This document shows positions 24,419 to 32,310 of a stretch of 40,082 bases of DNA, piece after piece; positions within the stretch are counted from its first letter, which is position 1, and each line of letters opens with the position of its first letter. Source of the DNA: Pseudomonadales bacterium. Lineage in GTDB: Bacteria > Pseudomonadota > Gammaproteobacteria > Pseudomonadales > Azotimanducaceae. The translations under genes and the position numbers were made by a program. The DNA lies in assembly GCA_028277965.1 (NCBI GenBank), contig JANQFF010000068.1, positions 1-40,082 on the forward strand. Direction: 5' to 3'. The notes under the pieces are model-generated. The model made no database searches and was not told where the DNA came from. It saw only the letters and a program-made list of their open reading frames with translations.

Positions 24419-25207
24419 ATGAAGAAAGGAATCATCGTATTTTGCGCGGGCTATGCTTTCGTGTGCGCTTTCATGTTTCTGTTCCAGGACCAGCTTCTCT
24501 TCCATCCGCGGGCAAATGACTCACGCGCAGTATCGACACTCGTCAAGGACGCCTGGAAGCTGGAGACTGAAGAAGCCGAACTGACCGGCTGGTTTCTTCA
24601 GCGGGCATCGTCCCTGCCCCTGGTCATCTACTTCGGCGGCAATGCACAGGATGTCGCCCGCCGGGCATTCGACTTCCTCGACCCCGCAATGCCAGACGCG
24701 AACTATCTATTCGTGAATTACCGTGGCTACGGCTCGTCAACCGGAGACCCAGGAGAGCAGGCGTTCTTCGCCGATGCTTTGCGCGTTTACGATGAAGCCC
24801 TCGAGCTGCCACACAACGGCAACATCGTCGCCTTCGGGCGGAGCCTGGGTTCCGGTGTCGCAGTTCATCTGGCTGCCCATCGAGATCTCGCGGCTGTCGT
24901 CCTTGTGACACCATACGACAGCATTACCGAGGTCGCGGCAGCAACTTACCCCTGGCTGCCCGCGCGATGGCTTCTACGCCACCACTTCGATTCTTCCGCG
25001 CTTGCCCCTGGCATCGACGTTCCCGCGCTTGTCTATGTCGCTGGCCGTGATCGCGTTATCCCGCCTGAACATGCCGAAGATCTGATACGTCTCTGGGGCG
25101 GTCCGGTCGATGTGGTACGTGTCCCAGCCGCGCATCACACGAATATCCAGGAGTTTCCATCGTTCTACCCGTCTTTGAACGAGTTTCTATCGCGTTTGGC
25201 ACACTAA
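24419..25207 (+). CDS. Alpha/beta hydrolase (BEM46/ABHD13-like), membrane-anchored
   Basis: About 262 residues from the ATG at 24419; a TTG at 24401 preceded by GGAAGG is a possible alternative start. The N-terminus (residues about 4-22) is a hydrophobic anchor followed by FQDQLLFHPR, usual for the BEM46-like group. Catalytic triad as seen: Ser142 in FGRSLGSG, Asp211 in AGRDRVIP, His239 or His240 in AAHHTN. The oxyanion region FGGNAQD is present. Members hydrolyse esters or thioesters of unknown substrates. It is divergent from the BVMO gene and 56 bases ahead of the SDR gene, so it may hydrolyse a BVMO-derived ester (inference). Confidence 0.88.
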   Translation: MKKGIIVFCAGYAFVCAFMFLFQDQLLFHPRANDSRAVSTLVKDAWKLETEEAELTGWFLQRASSLPLVIYFGGNAQDVARRAFDFLDPAMPDANYLFVNYRGYGSSTGDPGEQAFFADALRVYDEALELPHNGNIVAFGRSLGSGVAVHLAAHRDLAAVVLVTPYDSITEVAAATYPWLPARWLLRHHFDSSALAPGIDVPALVYVAGRDRVIPPEHAEDLIRLWGGPVDVVRVPAAHHTNIQEFPSFYPSLNEFLSRLAH

Positions 25208-25215
25208 GCTCTGAC

Positions 25216-25234
25216 GGTAACCCGCTGTGTTACC
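25216..25234 (+). promoter_or_regulatory. Inverted repeat GGTAAC-7-GTTACC between hydrolase and SDR
   Basis: Perfect 6-base arms GGTAAC (25216-25221) and GTTACC (25229-25234), 30 bases before the SDR start. It is either a regulator site or a weak hairpin after the hydrolase stop; no U-tract follows. Confidence 0.35.
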
Positions 25235-25263
25235 TTCGAATCCAGGTTTGTTGGGAGTGACGC

Positions 25264-26040
25264 ATGACAGAAAGTTCTTTCTTACTCGATGGTGATGTTG
25301 CCGTAGTGACCGGCGCTGGCAGCGGTATCGGTGAAGGCACAGCCCACGTGCTGGCCAGGGCCGGTGCCCGTATCGTCTGTGCTGGCCGCCGGGAAGCGCA
25401 GATCGAGCGTGTCGCCAACGACATCCGCAAGGATGGTGGTGAGGCGATCGCCGTGCGCACAGATGTGACAATCGATGAAGATGTCGAACGTCTGATGCAG
25501 TCAGCCATCGATGAGTGGGGCCAACTCGATATTCTCGTCAACAATGCAGGCGGGTCTCCCATTCAAGCCCCGTTGCTCGACCTGCCTCGAGAAGAGTGGG
25601 ACCGCACGCTAGACCTCAATCTCACCGCCGTCTGGAACTGCACTCGTATTGCCGCGAAGTTGATGCGTGACGGCGGACGTATCGTCAATGTGTCATCCAT
25701 AGCGGCAGCGCGAATTGTGCCGAACAGCGGTCATTACAGCGCCGCCAAACGAGGGGTGAATTCACTCACAGAGTCATTTGCGTTCGAGCTTGCGCCGCGT
25801 ATTCGGGTGAACGCGGTTTTACCCGGCCTGGTACCGACTGACATCGTGATGGAATCGCTGCAACTCACTGCAGACGATTTGCCCGCCCTGGAAGCATCCC
25901 TCAACATCCCGGCCGGACGCCTCGGACGGCCAGAGGACCTGGGCAATGCGATTCTCTACTTCGTCTCTCCCGCGTCGGAATGGGTCACCGGGGAATGCAT
26001 CAATGTATCAGGCGGTGGCAACCTGGCGGGGTCGGTCTGA
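25264..26040 (+). CDS. Short-chain dehydrogenase/reductase (SDR)
   Basis: A 258-residue classical SDR: TGAGSGIG near residue 16-23 binds NAD(P), NNAGG near 93, and the catalytic set Ser144/145, Tyr158 and Lys162 in the HYSAAK motif. The C-terminal ECINVSGGGNLAG segment is typical of the FabG-like group. It oxidises or reduces an alcohol/ketone; Asp67 in the cofactor domain and Arg42-Arg43 hint at NADP use. GGGAGTG lies upstream of the ATG. It follows the alpha/beta hydrolase gene at 56 bases and is convergent with the minus-strand small membrane protein gene (17-base gap). Ketone supply to the BVMO is possible. Confidence 0.93.
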   Translation: MTESSFLLDGDVAVVTGAGSGIGEGTAHVLARAGARIVCAGRREAQIERVANDIRKDGGEAIAVRTDVTIDEDVERLMQSAIDEWGQLDILVNNAGGSPIQAPLLDLPREEWDRTLDLNLTAVWNCTRIAAKLMRDGGRIVNVSSIAAARIVPNSGHYSAAKRGVNSLTESFAFELAPRIRVNAVLPGLVPTDIVMESLQLTADDLPALEASLNIPAGRLGRPEDLGNAILYFVSPASEWVTGECINVSGGGNLAGSV

Positions 26041-26057
26041 CCCGGAACTCTCGCGAA

Positions 26058-26516
26058 TCATTCTCTATCTGCATCCGCAACATTACGGTCTATGAATGAT
26101 ACAAAATCCGGATGAAAGACTGCTTTCTGTTCTTCCCAGTAAGAACCGAATCTGGCTTTTTTCCACTCGCGCCTGAATGCCTCAATCGGCACTTCATCAT
26201 CGCTGAATATTGCTTCGTGTACCCGCAGATACTCCCACTGCCACCGGAAGAACTCGGCGGTTGCATGTGCTTCCGCTTTTAGACGAACCGTCGCTTCCAC
26301 ATCATCAGCCGCAACGCCATAAACGACGTTTACAAGGTTGGGTTCGCGCGCCACACCGTCATAGTACGAAAGTTGATTCTGCAGCATGTTGTAACTCGCC
26401 TGCTCGCGCATCAGAGCATTGTTCTGTTTCATCTGCCGGGCGAGATAGAGGGGCGTTGCGAGCACAGCCACAGCCCCGATGACTTCGCCGATCGCACCCG
26501 CAGCTTCCCAGTTCAT
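26058..26516 (-). CDS. Small membrane-anchored protein of unknown function
   Basis: A 152-residue protein: one N-terminal membrane segment (MNWEAAGAIGEVIGAVAVLA) followed by a helical cytoplasmic or periplasmic part with REQASYNMLQNQLSYY and many charged residues. The N-terminal pattern AIGEVIGAVAVLxTxxYLA is shared by a widely scattered family of uncharacterised proteins. No enzyme motif. It is the last gene of the five-gene minus-strand unit, 15 bases after the VOC gene. Confidence 0.75.
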   Translation of the reverse strand: MNWEAAGAIGEVIGAVAVLATPLYLARQMKQNNALMREQASYNMLQNQLSYYDGVAREPNLVNVVYGVAADDVEATVRLKAEAHATAEFFRWQWEYLRVHEAIFSDDEVPIEAFRREWKKARFGSYWEEQKAVFHPDFVSFIDRNVADADRE

Positions 26517-26531
26517 CCTGATTGCCTCAGC

Positions 26532-27008
26532 CTACCAGTAGCGCACCGCACGAATCCCGTGCTCCGAAAAGTACGCTTTAACCCTGTCGTAGTCGTACGT
26601 TGTCAGCTCCAGTTCGTGACCGTAAGGGTCGAAGAACCCGTAGGAAAAGCACAAATCAAGATCGACCACGGATTCTGCCGTTAATGGCTGTCCATCTTTG
26701 CCGTTGACTCGAACATCACCGCCCAGCGCTTTCGAGAACGCAATAAATTCCTCTCCGCCAAGCCTGAACGCTACACCCATCCCGATCCCGTCAGTCAGTT
26801 CGTGGCCTTCACCGGCCTGGAACAGGGCCAGTCCGCTACCGCCGGCATCCGCGCTTATATGAATTGGCGCTCCGGGAATGTCCCACCAGTGTTTGTATTC
26901 TTCCACCCGGCTGAACCCCAACGCCTCGTACCAGCGGGCCGCTTCCTCGCGATCTGGCACTACCAGGTGCATATGGTCCAGGGAACCCATACGTATGTTT
27001 ACATCCAT
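26532..27008 (-). CDS. VOC-family (glyoxalase/dioxygenase-like) protein
   Basis: A 158-residue single VOC protein with two beta-alpha-beta-beta-beta modules. Seen: LDHMHLVVPDREEAARWYEA near the N-terminus (the typical first strand with a metal-ligand His), GLALFQAG in the middle and SYGFFDPYGHELELTTYDYD near the end, where the Glu after DPYGH is a usual metal ligand. The ATG at 27008 has AAGGAG 7 bases upstream. VOC proteins act as glyoxalases, fosfomycin or bleomycin resistance proteins, extradiol dioxygenases or isomerases; the type here is not determinable. It is co-directional with the GFA-type and VOC-fusion genes. Confidence 0.88.
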   Translation of the reverse strand: MDVNIRMGSLDHMHLVVPDREEAARWYEALGFSRVEEYKHWWDIPGAPIHISADAGGSGLALFQAGEGHELTDGIGMGVAFRLGGEEFIAFSKALGGDVRVNGKDGQPLTAESVVDLDLCFSYGFFDPYGHELELTTYDYDRVKAYFSEHGIRAVRYW

Positions 27009-27035
27009 GCCCGTTCTCCTTAACAAGAACCCTTA

Positions 27036-27413
27036 TCAATCATCATCGCGAGTCCAGAACCAGTCGATATCACCGTCGTTGACATACTTAAGCGTGGTGT
27101 TTGCCCGGCTGAGACCATCAATCAGCCGCGCGTTTACCCCCATCTTTTCACGGAAGTCTTTATCAACGGCGATCCAGTGAGTAGTACAGCCACAGGACGA
27201 GCAGCTGTGGAATTCGAGAATCCTCTTGTTCCAGACGTAGATGTCAGTTGAGCCCTCTCCTTTTTCGAACGCAACATCATCACAGTGGTAGTATGCCCAC
27301 AGAACGCCCAACCTCCGGCATATCGTGCAGTTACATTCAAATACTTCCGCGGGCTTTCTCGCGAGTCGCATGACTACGCTGCCGCAGTGACAATCGGCTG
27401 TGATCTGTTCCAT
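27036..27413 (-). CDS. GFA/CENP-V-type zinc protein
   Basis: A 125-residue protein with the glutathione-dependent formaldehyde-activating (GFA) fold. Zinc-ligand Cys are seen in the order Cys8-Cys10 (CHC), Cys27-x-Cys29-xx-Cys32 (CNCTIC) and Cys71, Cys74, Cys76 (CSSCGC). The founding activity is S-hydroxymethylglutathione formation, though many members act on other thiol adducts. The ATG at 27413 is preferred; a TTG at 27422 is an alternative. Nine bases separate it from the VOC-fusion stop and 27 from the next VOC start, so it is part of one unit. A role in dealing with reactive aldehydes or thiol conjugates would fit VOC neighbours (inference). Confidence 0.87.
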   Translation of the reverse strand: MEQITADCHCGSVVMRLARKPAEVFECNCTICRRLGVLWAYYHCDDVAFEKGEGSTDIYVWNKRILEFHSCSSCGCTTHWIAVDKDFREKMGVNARLIDGLSRANTTLKYVNDGDIDWFWTRDDD

Positions 27414-27422
27414 AACTCGCAA

Positions 27423-28643
27423 TTAACCGGTCAACGGTCCGGCAAACTGGACTTTGATGCCGTCAGGATCGAAGAAAAATACGATGCTGATTTCAGGACT
27501 GCCGCCCGGTGGACCCAACTGCTCAAACCCGAGTTCAGTCATCGCCTCTATCGTCGCGGTCAGATCCTCCACGTAGAAATTGATCCGGTCGATCCCGAGG
27601 TGATTTACCGGCGGCGGGTAAGACGGCGAGTCATCGTACGGGTGTATCCACTGTCGTAACTGCAGGGTCGCGCCATCTGTGCCATCACCGAGACTGATGT
27701 CGACCCCTTCAAACTCTATCGGGTGGTCAAATCCATGTGCTTGCGCGAACTCCCCGGAACCCGCCTGGGAGGCAGGTTCAGACTCGGTGAATCCCAGCAA
27801 CCGGTAGAACTCCCGCGATCTTTCGAGATCAGCCACGTTCATATTCGTGTTCACCAGACGCACCAGGTTGGGGCCTGGGGTCGGGGCCGGTCCGTCCGTG
27901 GTTTCAACCAACTTGAGATATGCGCCGTCCTGGTCTTTCAGGAAAACAAAGCGCTCTCCGTTGGGTGCAGTAGCGGGTGCCGACAGGAATTCCACGCCCT
28001 CCCCCTTGAGGTGAGCGAAATCACATTCGAGGTCTGTAGTTGAGTAAGTCGCATACGCCATACCAATGTGATTGAGGTTCGCGTAAGGCGGCTCGTCACG
28101 ATACGACTCGCCCCTGAACTGGACCGTATCGACAAACGGCGGCTCAGGTGGATTCTGCAGGCTGGTTAACGCCACATAGATGAGATAGTCGTCCTCGAAA
28201 CCGAGCGAACGCGCAAACGTGGTGCTCGTCTCCGGGCCGGCCGGGAAAATCTCGCCTGTGAACCCCAGCGTTTCGTAGAACGCCCTCTGGCGCTCCATGT
28301 CACTTGTGTTGAGCCCAAAATACCCCTGGCGAAGGAGGCCGAGATCTGCCTGGGCAGCCTGGGTCACGCGAACGCTCAGTTTCCCGCCAGATTGGCCAGT
28401 TGCGCTGAATTCGATGGTGTTCTCTGGTGCGAGATTCAGCGGCACGGTGCTTTCACCCCTGCCCGTGCCGGGCAGATCTTCACCGTTCAGACGAACTCGA
28501 ACCTCGTCGACGCCGTTGGCACTGAGCGTCAATTGCCCGGGACCATCGATCGCCCTGAACGTGGCCGAATAGCTTGCCGTTTCTCCCTGGTCGAGCAGGA
28601 AGGTCTCCGGACCGAAACGGGTCAGGTTTGCTTCGTGTGTCAA
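27423..28643 (-). CDS. Tandem VOC protein with N-terminal beta-sandwich-like region
   Basis: About 406 residues. The first ~95 are not VOC: RFGPETFLLDQGETASYSAT and NGVDEVRVRLNGEDLPG look like a beta-sandwich, similar to modules found in secreted proteins, but no signal peptide is present. Two VOC units follow: about 110-255 (GYFGLNTSDMERQRAFYETL, then NHIGMAYATYS) and about 260-400 (NMNVADLERSREFYRLLGF; NHLGIDRINFYVEDLTATIE). The second ends in FFFDPDGIKVQFAGP. The start is uncertain: a TTG at 28643 shares TTGA with the stop of the deacylase gene, while ATG at 28691 would overlap it by 52 bases. Neither has a strong ribosome site. Confidence 0.75.
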   Translation of the reverse strand: MTHEANLTRFGPETFLLDQGETASYSATFRAIDGPGQLTLSANGVDEVRVRLNGEDLPGTGRGESTVPLNLAPENTIEFSATGQSGGKLSVRVTQAAQADLGLLRQGYFGLNTSDMERQRAFYETLGFTGEIFPAGPETSTTFARSLGFEDDYLIYVALTSLQNPPEPPFVDTVQFRGESYRDEPPYANLNHIGMAYATYSTTDLECDFAHLKGEGVEFLSAPATAPNGERFVFLKDQDGAYLKLVETTDGPAPTPGPNLVRLVNTNMNVADLERSREFYRLLGFTESEPASQAGSGEFAQAHGFDHPIEFEGVDISLGDGTDGATLQLRQWIHPYDDSPSYPPPVNHLGIDRINFYVEDLTATIEAMTELGFEQLGPPGGSPEISIVFFFDPDGIKVQFAGPLTG

Positions 28644-30376
28644 CTCGCGGTGCCGTGCCGCAGCAACTTGCCTGGAGTTGCTCCCGTGCATTCACCATCT
28701 GTAAAGGTCACCTCGCCGTTAACGATGATGTTTTTGTAGCCCAGAGCCCGCTGGACCCGGCGCCATTCACCCGCGGGCAGGTCGTGCTCGACGTTGCCTA
28801 TCCAGGGAGGATCGATGGCCAGCTCGTCAAGGTCGTAAACAACAATGTCTGCCGCAGCACCTTCTTCCAATACGCCGCGGTCTTTGAATCCCGCTGCCTG
28901 AGCGGGCAGGTTTGACAACCTGTAATGCGCCTCCTCCAGACTCACGACCTGCTCATCCCGCACCAGCCAGGTCAAAAAGTCCGTTGTATACGAACCGCCA
29001 GTAAAGAACTTGGTGTGCGCGCCCCCATCAGAAACACCGGGTATCGCGTAAGGCGACTCTGTCATCATCTCCGCCATGAACTCAGCATTGGAACCTTTGT
29101 CAGGACCGAGGAACTCAACCTGCAGGTCGCCTTCGAGCGAGAGGTCCAGCATCACTTCAATGTGGTGTTTGCCCTGTTCTTCGGCAATGTCACCTACCGA
29201 GCGGCCAACAAACTGTTCAAGGTCTTCACGACCTGCCACATCCTGAACGATCAGATGTCTCGGATTCCCGCCAACACCCGCCTGAATGACCTGCAACCTC
29301 CGGTCAGCAGCCTCCGCCTCCTCCACGAGTTTCTGGCGAAGTTCCGGGTCCATCATTTTTTCCAGCTTTTCTTCCTTGCTGCCGGTTGTGACCTCCCGCC
29401 ATGCGGGTGATGCGTCGTAGAGATTCCAGTGCTCGAGCGTAAAAGCAAAGCCACTGCGGCCTGTTCCACACTGCGCATAAATCGGTAAACCCCTTTCTCG
29501 GCACCCGTCTATCCACCTCAACGGGCGACGGTGGACCTCGGGGTCTTTGCGGGCGGGCGCCACAACGTTGTGCAGGACCGGCCGGTTAGCGGTTTCCGCG
29601 AGTTTCTCCAGGAAACGCAGATCCTCCTTGATGGGTCCCGCTGCCTGGGTAATCTGAATGAACCCCTCGTCACGCTCGCGCAGAACTTCCGCGAGTGCCA
29701 GGATGTCTTCGTCCGCCATGGTGTCGGTGACCATAGGCGAGCCGTCGAAGTCAGCCTGAACGGAATCAGGCCCCAACCGCTGGATCGAAAAACCACACAG
29801 ACCGGCATCCATTCCCTCGTGCAGCAGTCGCTTCATCTCCGCGCGTTCTGCGTCAGTTGCAGGTCTCGTTTTAGCCGCTTCGAGACCCATCACGTAAGTC
29901 ATGAGCGACGCCGTGGGCATGTACTGTATAACGTTGACACCTTTGTCAGCATTCTCGAGGCTGTCGAGGTATTCCGGAATGGTTTCCCAGTCCCACTCCA
30001 TGCCAGCTTTCATGGAGTCGTAGGGAATCGCTTCTGTACGTGTCATGGTTAGCATCGACCGATCGCGAAAGTCCTGTTTCACAGGCGCAAACCCGAACCC
30101 ACAGTTCCCAAGCACCACCGAGGTCACGCCGTGCCAGCCCGATATCGTGCACCATGGATCCCAACGTATCTGGGCATCGTAGTGGGTGTGCAGATCGACA
30201 AAACCAGGTGCTACAAAACACTCGGAAGCATCAATGGTCTGCTCCGCAGTGCCGTGATTCTGGTCCCCCAGATGTTGTACCACGCCGTCTTTGATCCAGA
30301 CGTCGCCCCTGAAGCGTGGGTTGCGCTTGCCGTCCACAATCGTGCCGTTGGCAATATGGATATCGTAGTCACTCAT
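28640..30376 (-). CDS. N-acyl-D-amino-acid deacylase (D-aminoacylase, amidohydrolase family)
   Basis: A 578-residue metal-dependent hydrolase of the amidohydrolase-3 type. Seen: HIANGTIVDGKRNPRFRGDV at the N-terminus, the metal motif VDLHTHYDAQ (His63, His65), NCGFGFAPVK (Cys92), SDGGAHTKFF near residue 460 with the catalytic Asp, and the C-terminal beta-sandwich domain ending YDLDELAIDPPW. These match D-aminoacylases (COG3653), which release D-amino acids from N-acyl forms, though relatives act on other amides or ureides. The start at 30376 has GGGGA 7 bases upstream; a longer frame from 30517 is not needed. First gene of a minus-strand unit with the VOC-fusion gene (4-base TTGA overlap). 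The methyltransferase gene is divergent. Confidence 0.91.
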   Translation of the reverse strand: MSDYDIHIANGTIVDGKRNPRFRGDVWIKDGVVQHLGDQNHGTAEQTIDASECFVAPGFVDLHTHYDAQIRWDPWCTISGWHGVTSVVLGNCGFGFAPVKQDFRDRSMLTMTRTEAIPYDSMKAGMEWDWETIPEYLDSLENADKGVNVIQYMPTASLMTYVMGLEAAKTRPATDAERAEMKRLLHEGMDAGLCGFSIQRLGPDSVQADFDGSPMVTDTMADEDILALAEVLRERDEGFIQITQAAGPIKEDLRFLEKLAETANRPVLHNVVAPARKDPEVHRRPLRWIDGCRERGLPIYAQCGTGRSGFAFTLEHWNLYDASPAWREVTTGSKEEKLEKMMDPELRQKLVEEAEAADRRLQVIQAGVGGNPRHLIVQDVAGREDLEQFVGRSVGDIAEEQGKHHIEVMLDLSLEGDLQVEFLGPDKGSNAEFMAEMMTESPYAIPGVSDGGAHTKFFTGGSYTTDFLTWLVRDEQVVSLEEAHYRLSNLPAQAAGFKDRGVLEEGAAADIVVYDLDELAIDPPWIGNVEHDLPAGEWRRVQRALGYKNIIVNGEVTFTDGECTGATPGKLLRHGTAS

Positions 30377-30441
30377 GCCCGGTCCCCTTCCGAATGATGA
30401 CGCTTCGATTGTACGCCCAACAATTTCTGTTTGGGAAGAGG

Positions 30442-31080
30442 ATGACTTACCATCCCTGGATGACGATGAAATCATGGTTTTACGACCACTTCGTAGCAAA
30501 CAGGTACGACAACACACTCGCTGAGGTTACCGAAGAATTCCGACGCATCTGCATTGACAACACATCCATCGAGAAAGGCAACACTGTCCTGGATCTGGGC
30601 TGTGGTACGGGTCTCAACCAACCGATACTCGCTGAGCGTGTCGGACCGGAAGGAAAGATCATAGGTGTTGATGCCTCAGGCAACATGCTGACCCAGGCCC
30701 GCTCCAGGGCTGAGCAGCACGGTTATACCGACCGGCTGGAACTCATTCACGGCGATCTGAGGGAACTCGAGAATCTTGTAACCATAGAGGTCGATGCGGT
30801 TATTGCGACACTCATCTTCAGTGTGGTGCCCGCGTGGCGAGAGGTCTTCAGCAAGTCATTTGCCGTGCTGAAACCAGGCGGACGGTATGGGGTTATGGAC
30901 AACTACTGGCCAAGTCCGGGTCTACGGCTGTGGTTTCTGAGCTGGACGTTCGCTGCGGACGCGAAACGCCCCGGGTTCGAACCTCTCAAACAGGCTGCAC
31001 CCGATTTCAAGCTTGAGTACCACCCTCCGGATGCGGATGTTCAGTTTTACGTGGCGTGGGGCACAAAACCCACCCAGTAG
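30442..31080 (+). CDS. SAM-dependent class I methyltransferase
   Basis: About 212 residues from ATG 30442; ATGs at 30460 and 30466 are also possible and none has a well-spaced ribosome site. Seen: motif I VLDLGCGTGLNQPI, the acidic SAM ribose contact GVDASGNML, HGDLRELE after a third strand, and KPGGRYGVMDNYW. This is the UbiE/Methyltransferase-11 fold; substrate unknown. It ends exactly where the PhyH oxygenase gene ends on the opposite strand (no base between), and is divergent from the D-aminoacylase gene. Confidence 0.87.
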   Translation: MTYHPWMTMKSWFYDHFVANRYDNTLAEVTEEFRRICIDNTSIEKGNTVLDLGCGTGLNQPILAERVGPEGKIIGVDASGNMLTQARSRAEQHGYTDRLELIHGDLRELENLVTIEVDAVIATLIFSVVPAWREVFSKSFAVLKPGGRYGVMDNYWPSPGLRLWFLSWTFAADAKRPGFEPLKQAAPDFKLEYHPPDADVQFYVAWGTKPTQ

Positions 31081-32232
31081 TCAGATCGACAGGTCTTTGA
31101 GATTGTAATCCACGATCACGTCCCGATAAGTCCGGTCTGAGTAGCGGTAGTTGTCCTCCATTCCCCGAAAGGGCTCGTAGGTGAACGATGTCTCCTCCGG
31201 ATACTTCTGCGCTCGCGCATCTATAGCTACCTGTATGACGCGGGAGCGCTCGAAGATGCGCTCTTCGTCATACACTTCATCCGCGGTCTGGCTGAGTGCC
31301 CCTCTGGCACCAAGCACCGATGAACGCCGGTGGAAACCGAACGTCAGCGAGATCCTTGGATCGGGTGAGGTGTTCGGGAACGAACAGTGCAACATCTGGC
31401 GATTGACGATAGTCACATCGCCCGGTTCGCACACGAGGGGAACCGCCCCCGGGAGCTGTTCGGAACCTCCGTTTTCAGCGATACGTGCCTTGATGTCTAT
31501 CCGTCCAAGTTTGTGGGTCCCCGGCATGACCCACAAGCCATTGAATGGAGTGCACCGGTAAAGCTGCACCTGGAAATTGAATCCGTGTATGCCCTTATCC
31601 CACTGGGGTGAATCCCAATGGGTCACCCCGTCCTGGTGCCATGCGACCGCGCCGCCGAGCCCGGGTTCTTTGACGAAGATGGCATCGTTGTACGGCACAA
31701 AGTCATCACCGTTGATACCCGCTGCGATGCTCAGCACCCCAGGATGCCCGTAGAGCCGAAGCCCGGCCGGCATCGCCTGACACATACCCGTGACCAGGTA
31801 GACCACTTCTCGCGGTGCATCATCCGCCGGCTGTGGTTCCACCATGCGCGCAGGATGCCGTCCATTGAGCAGGTCTGTCCCACCCCAGGGATCAGACAGC
31901 GGTTTTATGAAATTGAACAGAGGGCGGGTAAATTCAGTGCCGACCGCAGGCCGGCCCTGGGTATCGACGGTCGAGTTCTTGCCGGTTGGCGCGTGTTCGA
32001 GCAGATAACCGATGTCGGCCCGCAGAAGCTCTATCTCGTCCTGTTCGATCAGTCCTTCAAAGACGTAGTAACCGTGTTCCCAGTAGGCCTCAAGAATGTC
32101 AGGGTGCAGCCAGCCCGCACTATCAAATCTGATCGGACCCCGGTTTGCGATTTCATCTGCGATAGCAAGGCCTGCTTGAGCGTATGCTTCCAGACCCGAT
32201 GCGTGTTCAGCTGCTGTAACCGACTCAGCCAT
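31081..32232 (-). CDS. Phytanoyl-CoA dioxygenase (PhyH) family protein
   Basis: About 383 residues from ATG 32232 (GAGGGGG lies 5 bases upstream; a GTG 6 bases earlier is the alternative). A Fe(II)/2-oxoglutarate dioxygenase: AWHQDGVTHWD holds the His-x-Asp ligands (about His199, Asp201), RQMLHCSFPN the distal His (about 282) and SPDPRISLTFGFHRR the Arg that binds 2-oxoglutarate. VPYNDAIFVKEPG and GLWVMPGTHKLGRI agree with the family. It lacks HEAT repeats, so is of a different subgroup from the genes at 8295 and 9884. It is divergent from the SDR gene at 32311 with an inverted repeat between. Substrate unknown. Confidence 0.9.
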   Translation of the reverse strand: MAESVTAAEHASGLEAYAQAGLAIADEIANRGPIRFDSAGWLHPDILEAYWEHGYYVFEGLIEQDEIELLRADIGYLLEHAPTGKNSTVDTQGRPAVGTEFTRPLFNFIKPLSDPWGGTDLLNGRHPARMVEPQPADDAPREVVYLVTGMCQAMPAGLRLYGHPGVLSIAAGINGDDFVPYNDAIFVKEPGLGGAVAWHQDGVTHWDSPQWDKGIHGFNFQVQLYRCTPFNGLWVMPGTHKLGRIDIKARIAENGGSEQLPGAVPLVCEPGDVTIVNRQMLHCSFPNTSPDPRISLTFGFHRRSSVLGARGALSQTADEVYDEERIFERSRVIQVAIDARAQKYPEETSFTYEPFRGMEDNYRYSDRTYRDVIVDYNLKDLSI

Positions 32233-32262
32233 ATTCACCCCCTCAAAGTCTCCCCTGATTCT

Positions 32263-32277
32263 ATCGCGGAAAGCGAT
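32263..32277. promoter_or_regulatory. Inverted repeat ATCGC-5-GCGAT between divergent PhyH and SDR genes
   Basis: Perfect 5-base arms ATCGC (32263-32267) and GCGAT (32273-32277) around GGAAA. The 78-base divergent gap also holds two ATTACTC copies 12 bases apart (32276-32282 and 32288-32294). A shared regulator site is possible. Confidence 0.35.
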
Positions 32278-32310
32278 TACTCTGCGAATTACTCACTAGG
32301 ATTCGTATCT

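Noticed and set aside
26023-26045. GGGTC-GGTCT-GACCC hairpin at the SDR stop, resembling the GGGGTCAGACCCC core
   Set aside because: The centre differs, the arms are only 5 bases and it lies in coding sequence; not counted as a third repeat copy.
31618-32310. Long plus-strand open frame extending the SDR upstream by 231 codons
   Set aside because: It is antisense to the PhyH gene with clear catalytic motifs, has no family match, and the SDR has its own start with a ribosome site at 32311.
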